Origin: Conchocele bisecta
Lineage: Eukaryota > Mollusca > Bivalvia > Lucinida > Thyasiridae
Direction of reading: 5' to 3'
Length of the DNA: 64,000 bases
Assembly: GCA_029237695.1 (NCBI GenBank)
Contig: CM055279.1
Span: forward strand, 6,838,323-6,902,322
The position numbers and the translations under genes were made by a program. Under the pieces are notes generated by a model. It was not told the origin of the DNA, made no database searches, and saw only the letters and a program-made list of their open reading frames with translations. Of the stretch, positions 30,391 through 40,514 are shown piece after piece (positions within the stretch are counted from its first letter, which is position 1; each line of letters starts with the position of its first letter).

Positions 30391-30746
30391 ACAATTCTTT
30401 CCCACGAAATAACAATTCGTTCCCACGGGAACGAATTGTTAATTCGTGGGAACGAATTGTTATATCGTGGGAACGAATTGTAAATTCGAGGGAATGAATT
30501 GTTAAATTGAGGGAAGAAATTGTCATTTCGTGGGAACGAATTGTTAATTCGAGGGACGAATTGCTAAATTGAGGGAATGAATTGTCATTTCGTGGGAATG
30601 AATTGTTAATTCAAGGGAACGAATTGTTATATCGTTGGAACGAATTGTTAATTCGAGGGAACCAATTGTTAAATTGAGGGAACAAATTGTTATTTCGTGG
30701 GAACGAATTATTAAAAAAAAGTCCATGTCCCCTGCAGGGCTCCGTA
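30391..30746. mobile_element. CAATTCGTTCCC 21-bp array, right arm long
   Basis: About two 21-bp units in one direction (AACAATTCTTTCCCACG), an inversion at GTTCCCACGGGAAC (about 30419-30432), then about 14 units in the other (GTGGGAACGAATTGTT and variants with GAGGG). The right end CCATGTCCCCTGCAGGGC then TCCGTA matches the other copy at 38708-39094. The open frames on the minus strand (30284-30526, 30544-30870) are heptapeptide repeats such as ELTIRSH from the 21-nt unit and are probably not genes. Confidence 0.85.
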
Positions 30747-30767
30747 ATATTGCAATTGTACATGTAT

Positions 30768-31010
30768 AGCTGTGAATGAAACTATGGGGATTATGGGTTA
30801 TGCGACCCGTGTAGATCCAGATCAGTCTGTGATTCCGCACAGTCTGATTAGGATATGCACTGTTCACCATTAAATCAATGAACCAACCGACATGCTTCGT
30901 TCAAGAATATAGATCGTTATCATGCTACAGGAATGTGCTATTTGATCAGGAGCTACACTGGTCACAAATCACATAGGCTCCATTCATCCAGTCACAGCCA
31001 CACAGCCACA
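30768..31010 (-). mobile_element. CAGTCTGATC family, complete
   Basis: GCTGTGAATGAAACTATGGG, GGGTTATGCGACCCGTG, hairpin GATCAGTCTGTGATTC / GCACAGTCTGATTAGG, TGATCAGGAGCTACACTGG and the inverted right end CATCCAGTCACAGCCACAC (GCCACA doubled). Confidence 0.8.
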
Positions 31011-31058
31011 CATTTCACAACGTGTCATATGTCTATCAACGGATGCACAGTCTGATAA

Positions 31059-31345
31059 GTAGTCGATTTCACCAACATTGCAAAGCATACTTTTCTAGCA
31101 AAGTATACTTTGAGGGAGTAATCATTTATTTTTCCCGAAATGCATTATTTCATATCGAACTAACGACTGTATATATTTGATGATAAAAAGTATTCAGAAT
31201 TATTATACTGAATTTATTACATTATCACAGCCAAAATGGCTGTGATAATGTAATAAATTCAGTATAATAAAAATTAATAAATTTCTCCTAAAATTGAAAA
31301 TTTCTCCCTCAAAGTATACTTTGCAATGTTGGTGAAATATGCTAC
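31059..31345. mobile_element. TATACTTT palindrome, complete
   Basis: AGTCGATTTCACCAACATTG to CAATGTTGGTGAAATATGC, about 287 bp. The perfect centre is ATTACATTATCACAGCC then AAAATGGCTGTGATAATGTAAT. The short open frames at 31203-31439 and 31342-31527 overlap the end only. Confidence 0.9.
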
Positions 31346-32025
31346 TGGACATGCACTGATCGTAATTCGTTTCCACTTTTCCAATTACAACCACATATAA
31401 CCATATAACCTGGCCATTTGCATGTGCATGTGTATACATGTATCACACATTTGGCTATTATACCATACAATACAATACAATAGTTTGTATTCTGGTGATG
31501 TATGCCTCCGGCCCATAACATGTACAATCGAACACAATAATAGTGAGTATCTAATAGAATTACACTGCGTTGCGCTTGTTTAGCAAATGGTAAATGTAAA
31601 CGGAAGTTGTGCAGATCGTTTCATAGTTACTAGAACCCATAACCCTGTGAAAGTTGTCCATTCTGTGTTAGTGTCTGTCTTAGTCCATATATGCATGTTG
31701 CGAGTCCTAGTTTTCAACACCCATTTCGCTCGGAATACACACTAATTATAATATAGGTTGAATATACGATACATTCAATCTGATGTGTCCCCGTAGTGGG
31801 AGGCCCAGACCGCCAACAGTGACACCACATCACGTGACAAATATGTTCAGATTTGAAAAACACAACATTGTGCTCGAAATCGTGGCAAAGATGTAGTAAC
31901 ATGATTGTAGAGTAGATTTGTGCATGTACATCCATGGACGTAGTTCTGCAAGCAGCGTATATGGCCAAGACATTCGGGGATATCATTCCGACTACTTTTG
32001 ATACACCGATACTATCTCCAATAGC
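31346..32025. other. No recognised feature
   Basis: Mostly unmatched. CATACAATACAATACAATAG at 31464 followed by TTTGTATTCTGGTG could be the tail of a degraded LINE on the minus strand, by comparison with the tail at 44011, but too little remains to call. Confidence 0.35.
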
Positions 32026-32231
32026 CCCTCTCTAAACCGGACACGCAGGCAGTCTGTGTATCCTTAATGTTATGGGTTTCATTGGTGTATATTTATGATG
32101 GTAATACCTGTCCAAGTTCTCAAAGCACAGCCGCATACATTGACATAGTCATCTGTCTGAATTACAGTGGAACATCTCTAAACCGGACACCCTGGGGACC
32201 TCCCAGTGTGTCCGGTTTAGAGAGGTTCCGA
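32026..32231 (-). mobile_element. GTCCGG family, complete but diverged
   Basis: The tail is on the left (CCTCTCTAAACCGGACACG, ATGGGTTTCATTGGTG) and the head hairpin on the right (ACAGTGGAACATCTC / GAGAGGTTCC), the reverse of 8723. Confidence 0.75.
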
Positions 32232-32636
32232 TGCACTTGATTTAGTGTCGTTAAACCTAAAGCGTTGTGGTCCGTATGCAAATGAGTTCCAATCACGACC
32301 AACGTGTATATGAGTGTGCCCTGGTTGCGTGATGTTTTCGCGGTCACGGCAGCAAACGCGGTCTGTGTAAGACTATCGTACCCTTCCTGGTCTCGTGCGA
32401 TTCTTCGTGAACAAGCGAGATGTCTGCTAGCACAATCAAGGCCGGAAATATATGTTAATCACACATTTATACCAGTTTTGCTCCGCATTTGTGAACGTTT
32501 GTTTTTGTAATTTGCGGCAGTCATTTATGGGGAACACCGTGTTTATAATGGTGAAAAATTACTAGCTGTGTATATCCATTAGTTTTACTTGTTTCTTGTA
32601 TGTAGTTGTTTCGCCAATCTCATCACATACTAGGTC
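32232..32636. other. No recognised feature
   Basis: Slightly GC-richer DNA than its surroundings, with a 68-codon open frame at 32304-32510 that I do not recognise. Nothing else seen. Confidence 0.3.
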
Positions 32637-32912
32637 TATGTGCATGATCACGCGGTTACAACAACAACAACAACAGCAATGGCTGAAAGTGTTTAAAGCT
32701 CGCCCACTACACAGTAACTATTATTTGATATTTTCTTTAATATGTAACGGATTTTGATGAAATATGGCGCAGCAAACGCATCTTCATGAGCTGCGTTCGG
32801 TGGTCCCGGGAGTTCGCCACAGACTTGTGTCGTTGTAGACACGTAAATCTTAGCAAAAACGACAGAAGTTTGTGCCAAAGTACCTCGAAGCATTTCGGTC
32901 AAAATCGTGGAC
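32637..32912 (+). mobile_element. CAACAA palindrome, left arm and part of right
   Basis: ATGTGCATGATCACGCGG, ACAACAACAACAACAGC, AACGGATTTTGATG and GGTGGTCCCGGGAGTTC are intact. The right arm is cut short after GACAGAAGTTTGTGCC; a few bases resembling TTCGGTCAAAATCG follow. Confidence 0.7.
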
Positions 32913-32954
32913 CTCAACTCACACACACCCTAAACCAAAATCCTGGATCCGCCC

Positions 32955-33300
32955 CTGAATATGCATCATTTATCGAACCAATATATGTATCATTTATCGA
33001 ACCAATATATGTACCATTTATCGAACCAATATATGTATGTATCAATTATCGAACCAATATGCATCATTTATCGAACCAATATATGTACCATTTATCGAAC
33101 CAATATATGTATCATTTATCGAACCAATATATAACGTTATCGAACCAATATATGTATGTATCATTTATCGAACCAATGTGCCATCATTTATCGAACCAAT
33201 ATAGTATCATTTATCGAACCAATATGTGTATCATTTATCGAACCTATATGTATGTATCATTAATCGAACCAATATGTATAATTTATCGAACCAATATGTT
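32955..33300 (+). repeat. Minisatellite, about 24-bp unit, about 14 copies
   Basis: Units are variants of TTATCGAACCAATATATG-TATCAT. Most are 24 bp, others 19-28 bp by small indels. The 204-codon open frame starting at 32786 is mostly this array (repeats of SFIEPIYV and HLSNQYMY) and shifts register between them; I treat it as non-coding. Confidence 0.9.
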
Positions 33301-33780
33301 TAACAAAACAATTGACATCACATATATACGTTCGATTGAGTTAACTGAAAATAAACATAATCGAACCAATACAGCAGTGCACTATGTGTGTTCAATGTAG
33401 CACACATAATTGTTTAAACAAACTATATTTATGCTTGATTAGGTAAATATACAGTTTATTTTATGTTCGATTTATCGAATAAATAGCAGAACTGTTATCT
33501 GCAGACAGTGCATATTTATATTCAATTGGGTAAATATATGTTTGAACGAATTTATATTTACGTTTGATTTATTGAACATACAAATAAACCGTTTATTGTG
33601 AAATTACAATAATGTATTTAATTATTGAACATATATGCAACCATAAAATAACAATAGTATTTACGTTCGATAATCATCAATATTCATTTGATTATTGAAT
33701 ATAATTATGCGATAATCAAATGAAAATATGCCGATCGAACATAGACACAAATCTACTGCCATACACATGTCATACGTCAT
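33301..33780. repeat. AT-rich zone rich in TTCGAT/ATCGAA motifs
   Basis: TTCGATTTATCGAA, TTTGATTTATTGAA, TTCGATAATCATC and similar dyads recur irregularly between TATTTACGTTCG-like stretches. It looks like older, decayed material of the adjacent 24-bp minisatellite, with copies in both orientations. Confidence 0.5.
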
Positions 33781-33879
33781 ATTTATTGAATAATAATAAA
33801 TGACCAGGCGGTGGACTGGCTATAATTGTGATATAAACCACGTGTCTCCAGTCACCAATCCAAGTAAGTAGGTAGACAA

Positions 33880-34083
33880 TCACGACTGTCATAAGCCACA
33901 GTTAGATCACGGATCGCCCGCATGCACGAGGAGATAACCCACGTGTTTATGGATTATCTCCTCGTACACACGGACGAACGTGATATATATGTGGTATCCA
34001 CATCTTCATATCCATGCATCCTCCATGTGATGCGTTCATGCAAGAACAAATCTTGAAAAGGTATCAAAGTTGTGATAAGAAAC
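33880..34083. mobile_element. Second copy of the 15145-15425 element
   Basis: CATAAGCCACAGTTAGATC, the stem CGCCCGCATGCACGAGG, AGATAACCCACG and GGATTATCTCCTCGTAC, then GTGGTATCCACATCTTC and CATGCATCCTCCATGTG follow the same order as the first copy. The stem has more mismatches. Confidence 0.75.
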
Positions 34084-34298
34084 ACACAGTGGAACCTCTG
34101 CACACCGGACACCCTGGGAGGTCCCCATGGTGTCCGGTTTAGAGATGTTCCACTGTAAATCAGACATCTGAGCACTTCACGACACGAAACATTCTAGTGT
34201 TTTGCAATCATGAAAGTCATTGTAATCAGAGATACATAACAGTGAAACACATCTAAGGTAATTTTCCCAAGTGTCCTGTTTAGAGGTGGTCCACTGTA
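34084..34298 (+). mobile_element. GTCCGG family, complete
   Basis: Head ACAGTGGAACCTCTGC / GATGTTCCACTGTA at 34084-34157; after TTGCAATCATGAAAGTC and AATCAGAGATACATAAC comes the tail GTGTCCTGTTTAGAGG and CCACTGTA. The middle differs from 8723 and matches 55867-56040, defining a subfamily. Confidence 0.8.
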
Positions 34299-34439
34299 TC
34301 TCAATGGCAAATCGTGAAATGAATGACGCAAACATATTAACTTTAATTTGTTGAATAGCATGTGCGTATGCAGTTTAATAGCACAGTGTATTCAGAATGT
34401 ATGTACTACACGTGACCAGTACATCAATATATAGTGTAC

Positions 34440-34660
34440 ATTTGTGTCGATATTAATTAACTCGTGGACTGATGTTATTAATAAAATTGTCGTGTGTTTT
34501 TCAAGCGTATGAATCGCTAACATACATGTAGATGAAACATGTTTACTGATTCCATAAGAAGCTACTGGTTTCCTAAGAAACGAAGCTATGCCGAGTGTCT
34601 TGTGAAATCAGTCAACGAGTTTAATAAATATCATGTTTAATCAACACATATGTTAGATTA
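34440..34660. mobile_element. AACTCGT...ACGAGTT palindrome
   Basis: TTAATTAACTCGTGGACTG on the left; GTTTACTGATTCCATAAG, GAAACGAAGCTATGCC and GAAATCAGTCAACGAGTTTA on the right. Related to the second halves of 49862-50400 and 59305-60000. Confidence 0.6.
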
Positions 34661-34666
34661 TGTTTG

Positions 34667-35024
34667 TAGGAATGAATGGCCTTTCTGTGGAATTTATCGA
34701 GGTATAAACTTGGAAAAGTCGTGGGAATACTGGACGAAGGCCGGAAGGCCTCGTCCAGTATTCCCGCGACTTTTCCAAGTTTATATCCCCGATAAATTCC
34801 ACAAAAATGCCATTCATTCCTTATAATTCCAGCATTTGAAATAAATTCATCAAGAAAATGTGTTTATTTTCCGTTTTCTTAAGAATTAGTTTAACTGCGC
34901 CTAACGGTTACGGAAAGTAGTTCGGCATGGGAGTTTACTGGGATATACAATTTGGACAGAGACTTGATACGGACCAATCAAATGTTAGGGAATTGTGTAA
35001 ATATGTTTGTGCTGGAATTATTGT
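34667..35024 (+). mobile_element. AAGTCGCGGGAA element with perfect hairpin
   Basis: GGAATGAATGGCCTTTC, GGAATTTATCGAGG, AACTTGGAAAAGTCG, AATACTGGACGAAGG and complements form a stem at 34667-34833 with a tight GGCCGGAAGGCC centre. A single-copy body with CGGTTACGGAAAGTAG and TTGGACAGAGACTTG follows, ending TGTGCTGGAATTATT. Copies: 48126-48499 and 49409-49676, both reversed. Confidence 0.85.
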
Positions 35025-35184
35025 TGCATAAGCACATCATTATACATTGCCGGACTATGTTCTTACAAAATGTATAACCTACATGTAATATGATTTCTAC
35101 ATCAATCTCAATGGAATATGTATTGCGCTAATTCATTGTGTTTAATACACCGTGTTTTTGCACTAAGAACGATCATTGTATATA

Positions 35185-35370
35185 ATAAATGAGCGTTAAC
35201 ATTTTAATGAAACACGGTTATTGCCCCTGATATCAGTGTGAACATTTATGTCAAATATAACATTTATAATAATGCCAATCAGTACGTCGGGTAATGGTGA
35301 ATTAATGTTTATTTTGCCAGAAAATGTCCTAGATGATGTCTTTGATATTAAGAGCATTGTGTTTAATACA
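35185..35370 (-). mobile_element. AGGTACATGCC element, internal part only
   Basis: GAAACACGGTTATTGCC, CCTGATATCAGTGTG, CCAATCAGTACGTCGGG and GCCAGAAAATGTCC match the family, but neither terminus is present. AATACACCGTGTT(T/C)TTGCACTAA occurs at 35143 and 35367, a direct repeat flanking the fragment. Confidence 0.65.
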
Positions 35371-35450
35371 CCGTGTTCTTGCACTAATAATGCTCATTGT
35401 ATATAATAAATGTAATATAATGCTTGTATTCAGTAGAACTTAACCATATG

Positions 35451-35682
35451 TGGCTGAGACTGGAGAAATGTGGCTTATGAAAGGTATGGCTGGTGTAGTT
35501 TCTGATCAAATAGCACACTCATGTAGCCTGATAACAGATTGTTAGAAGGATGCCGGGTGTATCATTAATGGTATGGCGAACAGTGCAGATCCTGATCAGA
35601 CTGTGCGGATGCACAGTCTGATCTGGATCTACACTGGACGCAAAACCCATAGGCCCCATTTCTCCAGTCACAGACACATATT
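35451..35682 (+). mobile_element. CAGTCTGATC family, best complete copy
   Basis: Opens TATGTGGCTGAGACTGGAG and closes CTCCAGTCACAGACACATA, which are inverted repeats. In between: CTGATCAAATAGCACACTC, ATGTAGCCTGATAAC, the perfect hairpin GATCAGACTGTGCGGATGC / GCACAGTCTGATC, and GCAAAACCCATAGGCC. About 232 bp. Confidence 0.85.
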
Positions 35683-35933
35683 AGATCTTTAAATATGCTA
35701 CGAGGTTAATCATTGCCACACGTATTGTGTTGATAACAGTCTGGCGATATTGATTTCCAAATGTTAAGTCATTTCTCATCATCCTATCCCAGAGGTAATT
35801 AAATAGCCAAATATTTACACCGTTTTTTGCCGCCGAAAATCGTTCATATTAATCCATGAACGGCCGTCCATTTTTTACGAGAGATAAGGAATTAGTAATC
35901 GAGTACCAATCTGCCACCCACTGACCCTGATCA

Positions 35934-36211
35934 GTAGCCTATTTCACCAACATTGCAAAGTATACTTTTCTAGCAAAGTATACTTTGAGCGAGAAATTTT
36001 CAATTTTAGGATAAATCTATTAATTGTTATTTACTGAATTTATTTCATTATTATAAATTCAGTATAATAATTCTGCATACTTTTAATCATCAAATATATG
36101 CAGTGGTTAGTTCTATATGAAATAATGCATTTCAGGAAAAATAAATGATTACTCTCTCAAAGTATACTTTGCTAGATAAGTATACTTTGCAATGTTGGTG
36201 AAATAGGCTAC
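35934..36211. mobile_element. TATACTTT palindrome, complete with shortened centre
   Basis: GTAGCCTATTTCACCAACAT to ATGTTGGTGAAATAGGCTAC, the best-preserved termini in the family. The central CACAGCC hairpin is deleted. Confidence 0.9.
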
Positions 36212-36390
36212 TGGTTATTTCTTTATATGGTAAGTATGCCCTAGATATTTATAAATATAAATATTAAACATTTTACACGAGCGATGATTTAGTATGGTAT
36301 GTATTAAGACGTACACTAATGGTATACAAAATCGACGTCGACGTCATTTACGAAAATGAAAAACAGACAATATAACGATATGCCATTTAA

Positions 36391-36845
36391 AGGTACATGC
36401 CCATTCAGTAGGCACACACTGTTATTTATATCAGAGACATCATCTGATACATTTTCTGGTAAAATAAACATTCTTTCATCATTACCCCACGTATTGATTG
36501 GCTTTATTATACATTTTATATGTAAATTTCCACACTGATATCAGGGGCGATAACCGTGTTTCCTTAAAATGTTAACGAACATTACTATTTATTTTCATTA
36601 TTTATTTTTTGATGTGCAATGATCATACTTTATAATCTGTCGAAAACTTTATTTTTCAAGGTGACGCATCTACATTGTAAATAGCCATACCACCGCGAGT
36701 CACTATCAGTAAACAAATATTAGTAAATGATTATATCTGTATAACGGGCACTCGTAATTTTTAGAACTGATGGAATAGTGACACAATTATACACTTATTT
36801 AATTCCTATAAAAACATGTTGTGCCTACTGAGTGGACATGTACCT
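36391..36845 (+). mobile_element. AGGTACATGCC element, complete, TTAA-flanked
   Basis: 455 bp from AGGTACATGCCCATTC to GAGTGGACATGTACCT between TTAA at 36387-36390 and 36846-36849. Subterminal AGTAGGCACA / TGTGCCTACT are also inverted. The middle has GATATCAGGGGCGATAACC and CCGCGAGTCACTATCAG, and is not a palindrome. No transposase. Confidence 0.9.
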
Positions 36846-36941
36846 TTAACTAATAGTTAAACCTAGAATCGTTGCCATGCCGTGTGGGCAACTCAACCAT
36901 ACCTACGATTTAGTGCCGACTGTGATAGTTACAAGCTTAAC

Positions 36942-37060
36942 CCGTAGAACCCAAAAATGTCGTCAGCTGTTGTTTTATATTTTATCTTCTATGTATCTCA
37001 ATAAAATATGGTTTGACAGCACTTTAGAATCATTTCCATCAATGAGAAAAATGGAAACTA
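36942..37060 (+). mobile_element. Half of a TTAACCCTT-type hairpin element
   Basis: TTAA (36938-36941) then CCCGTAGAACCCAAAAATG, GTCGTCAGCTGTTG and GGTTTGACAGCACTTTAG, AATCATTTCCATC match one arm of 60977-61182 and 62296-62370; the second arm is missing. Confidence 0.65.
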
Positions 37061-37104
37061 TAATATAAACAGCAGACAAAATTTAATCCAGAATAGTAAC
37101 TGTT

Positions 37105-37390
37105 AAATTCCAGTACGTATTCAGTCAATACAGGGCAGGTTACCTGATAAAATGTTTTATTTCCACGCGTATAGCGTGGAAATAAATTCCAGTACGTATT
37201 CAGTCAATACAGGGCAGGTTACTTGATAAAATGTTTTATTTCCACGCGTATAGCGTGGAAATAAATTCCAGTACGTATTCAGTCAATACAGGGCAGGTTA
37301 CCTGATAAAATGTTTTATTTCCACGCGTATAGCGTGGAAATAAAACATTTTATCAGGTAACCTGCCCTGTATTGACTGAATACGTACTGA
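37105..37390. mobile_element. Palindrome with one arm in three 79-bp copies
   Basis: The arm AATTCCAGTACGTATTCAG, TCAATACAGGGCAGG, TTACCTGATAAAATG and TTTTATTTCCACGCG starts at about 37107, 37186 and 37265 (period 79). The third copy is followed by the inverted arm GTGGAAATAAAACATTTTA, CAGGTAACCTGCCC, TGTATTGACTGAATACG. Each copy also contains the small hairpin ATTTCCACGCGTATAGCG. Confidence 0.95.
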
Positions 37391-37640
37391 CTGATAACAT
37401 ATTGCTGTATCAGACACATCCGGGTTACAACGAATTGAACATTGACGTTTGACGTCGTGTGACGTTACGGATGACGTCATGTTACGTTACCGAATGACGT
37501 CAGTGTAATGACACAACTTAAACAAGTCCGCGTTCAGTCCATAGATAACAACGTCATTTTCGAGAATAAAACGTTACCTGATAAATAGAATACCAGGCTA
37601 CAGTATGTTGATATCAAGTTTATGAGGCTCGGAATTCCTA
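37391..37640 (-). mobile_element. GAATTCCTACC element body, reverse
   Basis: CTGATAACATATTGCTG, CGGGTTACAACGAATTG, GACGTCAGTGTAATGAC, AACAAGTCCGCGTTC and TTACCTGATAAATAG, then TTGATATCAAGTTTATG match 17508-17945 reversed. The amplified palindrome at 37105 is its end. Confidence 0.75.
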
Positions 37641-38020
37641 GAATTGCCTGATAAACATGATATCAAAGCCACTAGCCTTGTATATATCTCTAAAAGTTCA
37701 TATTTCGTTCATATGCCGCGTAGAAACAAACACGAATAACATTACATTTCGCTCTTTCGTTTGTACGCGGCCTAGAATCGAAGAGACGAAGTGTCTCTGA
37801 CAAACCACCATATTTAGTTCAGACAAGTTCGTGTTGTATTTTATGAGTTAAGAGCATCTGCAAATGCGACGAAATTCAATTATGCTTTCGCTCTTCCATT
37901 CTATCATTACGTCCACAGGCTTGTAGAGAGCGAAGCACACAAACGAACAGCGCATTAAACACTACACTTCGTATGTTCTGCTGTTCTCTAACCTGTTACG
38001 TTACGGAGGACGGAAGGGTA
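37641..38020. other. No recognised feature
   Basis: Contains several CGCTCTT, GTTTGTACGCGG and CGAAGCACACAAACG segments that hint at an old inverted repeat, too diverged to delimit. Confidence 0.35.
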
Positions 38021-38283
38021 TTTATCCCGTCAACACAGTGCGTACATGTATGTGCCGTGAAACACGGTGCCGTGAAACATTGTTGATATCCTGTCAATAC
38101 GACATAATAACTGCTATGAATATGTGCGGATGTCATAACAGTCGATTCTCCGATTTTGAGGATGCGGCTGGTTTACTTTTAAAGCTATTTGTAGTGTTGA
38201 CGGGATAAATAGAATAGTAGGTTAGTGCCGTGAATGGGAACAAATATCTGTCAAGGCTTAAGAAACGGGATGTGCGAGGCTAT
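38021..38283. mobile_element. GTGCCGTGAA element, right hairpin truncated
   Basis: TTTATCCCGTCAACACAG, GTGCCGTGAAACACGGTG, then an unfamiliar segment of about 80 bp (GTGCGGATGTCATAACAG) before GTGTTGACGGGATAAATAG, GTTAGTGCCGTGAATGGG and AAACGGGATGTGCGAGG, where it stops. Confidence 0.75.
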
Positions 38284-38347
38284 TCTCTATATATGCGTAT
38301 GTCAACGATGAATTCAGTATAAAACATTCATAGCTTAGCCCACTTAA

Positions 38348-38587
38348 CCCTTTGAACCCGAAAGCCTGCTACATCGGTTTATGCAAACAGTGCAGATCTA
38401 GATGAGCCGGCTCGTAACGAGCCGTCTCATCAGGATCTGCACTGTTTGAAAGTAATTTTCATATTTTTGAGAACAACAAATATCCCCTTTTCATAAATGG
38501 ACGAATCTAAAAATCATTTTGTGACCATTGGATTGGTCGGAACATTAGCATATCACAGTCCATTCCAGTTCCTTAGGGTTGAAAGGG
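38348..38587. mobile_element. TTAACCCTT element with TTAA duplication
   Basis: TTAA (38344-38347) then CCCTTTGAACCCGAAAG; GGGTTGAAAGGG then TTAA (38588-38591). The inner hairpin GATGAGCCGGCTCG / CGAGCCGTCTCATC matches 14227-14464, which it resembles along its whole length. Confidence 0.85.
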
Positions 38588-38707
38588 TTAAGACGGTACT
38601 CTTATTTCTAGTATGAAATTTTTGAGAGAAAAATCCCTATCATAGTTATTTTTCAGTACTATAGACAATTTCTTAACAAATCAAAAAACGACAGGCGACG
38701 CATATGC

Positions 38708-39094
38708 ACGGAGCCCCGCAGGGGACATGGCTTTTGTTTTATTAATTCGTTCCCACGAAATAACAATTCGTTCCCTCAATTTAACAATTCTTTCCGTCGA
38801 ATTAACAATTCGTTCCCAGGATACAACAATTCGTTCCATCGAATTAACAATTCGTTCCCTCGAATTAACAATACGTTTCCACGAAATGACAATTCGTTCC
38901 TTGAATTTAACAATTCGTTATCTCGAATTAACAATTCGTTCCCACGACATAAAAGTCCGTTCCCACGAATTAACAATTAGTTCCCGTGGGAACGAATTGT
39001 ATTTCGTGGAAACGAATTGTTAAATTGAGGGAACAAATTGTTATTCCGTGGGAACGAATTGATAAAAATTCTACGTCCCATGCGGGGCTCCGTA
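38708..39094. mobile_element. CAATTCGTTCCC 21-bp array, left arm long
   Basis: The ends CACGGAGCCCCGCAGGGG and CCCATGCGGGGCTCCGTA are inverted repeats. From 38740 there are about 12 units of 21 bp (AACAATTCGTTCCC-ACGAATT, variable at positions 15-21), an inversion at about 38980-38993 (GTTCCCGTGGGAAC), then about 3-4 inverted units. The 98-codon plus-strand and 66-codon minus-strand open frames (38727-39023, 38776-38976) are both translations of the 21-nt unit. Confidence 0.9.
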
Positions 39095-39190
39095 CATTAT
39101 ATACAATTGGGTTCAAATTTATAATTAAAATAGATTTTACAAATCTGTTTCATTACTTTTGCTCTTATCTGGGACCCAGTGACTTTAAAA

Positions 39191-39408
39191 TACAGTGGAA
39201 CCTCTCTAAACCGGACACCCTGTGAGGTCCCCAGGGTGTAAGGTTTAGAGAGGCTCCACTGCAAACCAGGCATATGGGCACCGCAAAACAGGTATATGTG
39301 GTTTGCGATCATGAACTGACGTTATCAACGGTGAGAGATGTCAATAAACACATACAATTAAGCAGACATAGAATGTATGGTTGTCCGGTTTAGAGAGGTT
39401 CTACTATA
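39191..39408 (+). mobile_element. GTCCGG family, complete
   Basis: Head ACAGTGGAACCTCTC / GAGAGGCTCCACTG; then TTGCGATCATGAACTGACG, GTCAATAAACACATAC and tail TTGTCCGGTTTAGAGAGG. Confidence 0.85.
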
Positions 39409-39409
39409 C

Positions 39410-40325
39410 TGACCCTTTCAACCATAAATATGCACAATTGGCTTGTCCATGCTATTATTTAGACTATTCAATGATTGGACATAAGCAAATCGGCAAAATA
39501 AATAACAAACAAATATTTATAAGGTAACGGTACATTTCTTGGTTTTCCACACGTCTAAAACAGTATATTATACCATCTTAGCATCAAGCTTATGCATTTG
39601 TACAACTAAAAATACACATGTACATGTAGGCAATATATATATTTGTCATACCGCAGATAAGTTTCTCGGCTTTTGATGGGCTAGCTTGCCTTGTCATATA
39701 TATTATATGACCTGCCATTACCTCGCGTCCAATGAAGACACATTTTGCAAGCGCCTATCGATTGCGAATTGTATTCCTCACTAAACACAATAAAACCCCG
39801 AATTGATCAAGAAAAGTAACAAATTGTACACTCAAAACCAGTGTTTATTGTTTATTTTTCCATAAATATTCTTCGCTCATCAAAATATGAGCGAAAAATG
39901 CCACAAACTGTCCCGTTTAGTGTTTTCAAATCTCAACACAATTGGCTTCGTGACACGGCTATATTTAGGTCATAAACTATGGGTTCCACGCACGAAACGC
40001 GGCGTAGCAATGACAGCGAATATTTGGGAACCAGTCGCATTCTTCTAGAGGCGCCAAAGGGAGAGTAGATCGATAGAGCAGTGGAATATAAATTAAATTA
40101 CACGATATACAAAAACTGTCATAAAGTCGTTTTCGATGGATTTCTTACTCCATATTTAGTTTCTTTTCGTTCAATAAAAAAACGAAATGTTCATTTACGC
40201 CTTTATATTAAGACTGACGGTAGAAAATCGAATCTCGGATTATTTGTCTTCCTGAAAAAAAAACGCAAGGATCAAAAGAAGAGATATGTTTATACGGCCA
40301 AAGAACGGATCTGCGGTATGACAAA
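39410..40325. other. No recognised feature; one 85-codon open frame
   Basis: Nine hundred bases without a family I can match. The plus-strand frame at 40081-40338 is lysine-rich at its end (LKKKRKDQKKR) and has no motif known to me; it could be chance in AT-rich DNA. Confidence 0.3.
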
Positions 40326-40327
40326 TA

Positions 40328-40432
40328 CGTTATTGTGATTCTACACAGAATCACAATAACTTATATATATATATATATATTATTTTTTTTTATATATAAT
40401 ATTATATATATATATAATATATATATATAAAC
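40328..40432. repeat. Hairpin followed by (TA)n
   Basis: GTTATTGTGATTCTAC / ACAGAATCACAATAAC is a nearly perfect stem at 40330-40360, directly followed by TA runs and a T9 tract to about 40430. Confidence 0.85.
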
Positions 40433-40514
40433 TCATCAAGGACATTCGCAGAAACCATCATATAACATCACTCTAGTATGCGAGAGATTCGGTATGCTAA
40501 AATAACAGAATCTT

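Noticed and set aside
32786..33400. 204-codon open frame
   Set aside because: Mostly a 24-bp minisatellite plus part of a CAACAA element; the peptide repeat changes register.
38727..39023. 98-codon repeat protein, and similar frames at 30284-30870 and 38776-38976
   Set aside because: A 21-nt tandem unit without stops stays open in several frames on both strands; the heptapeptides have no other support.
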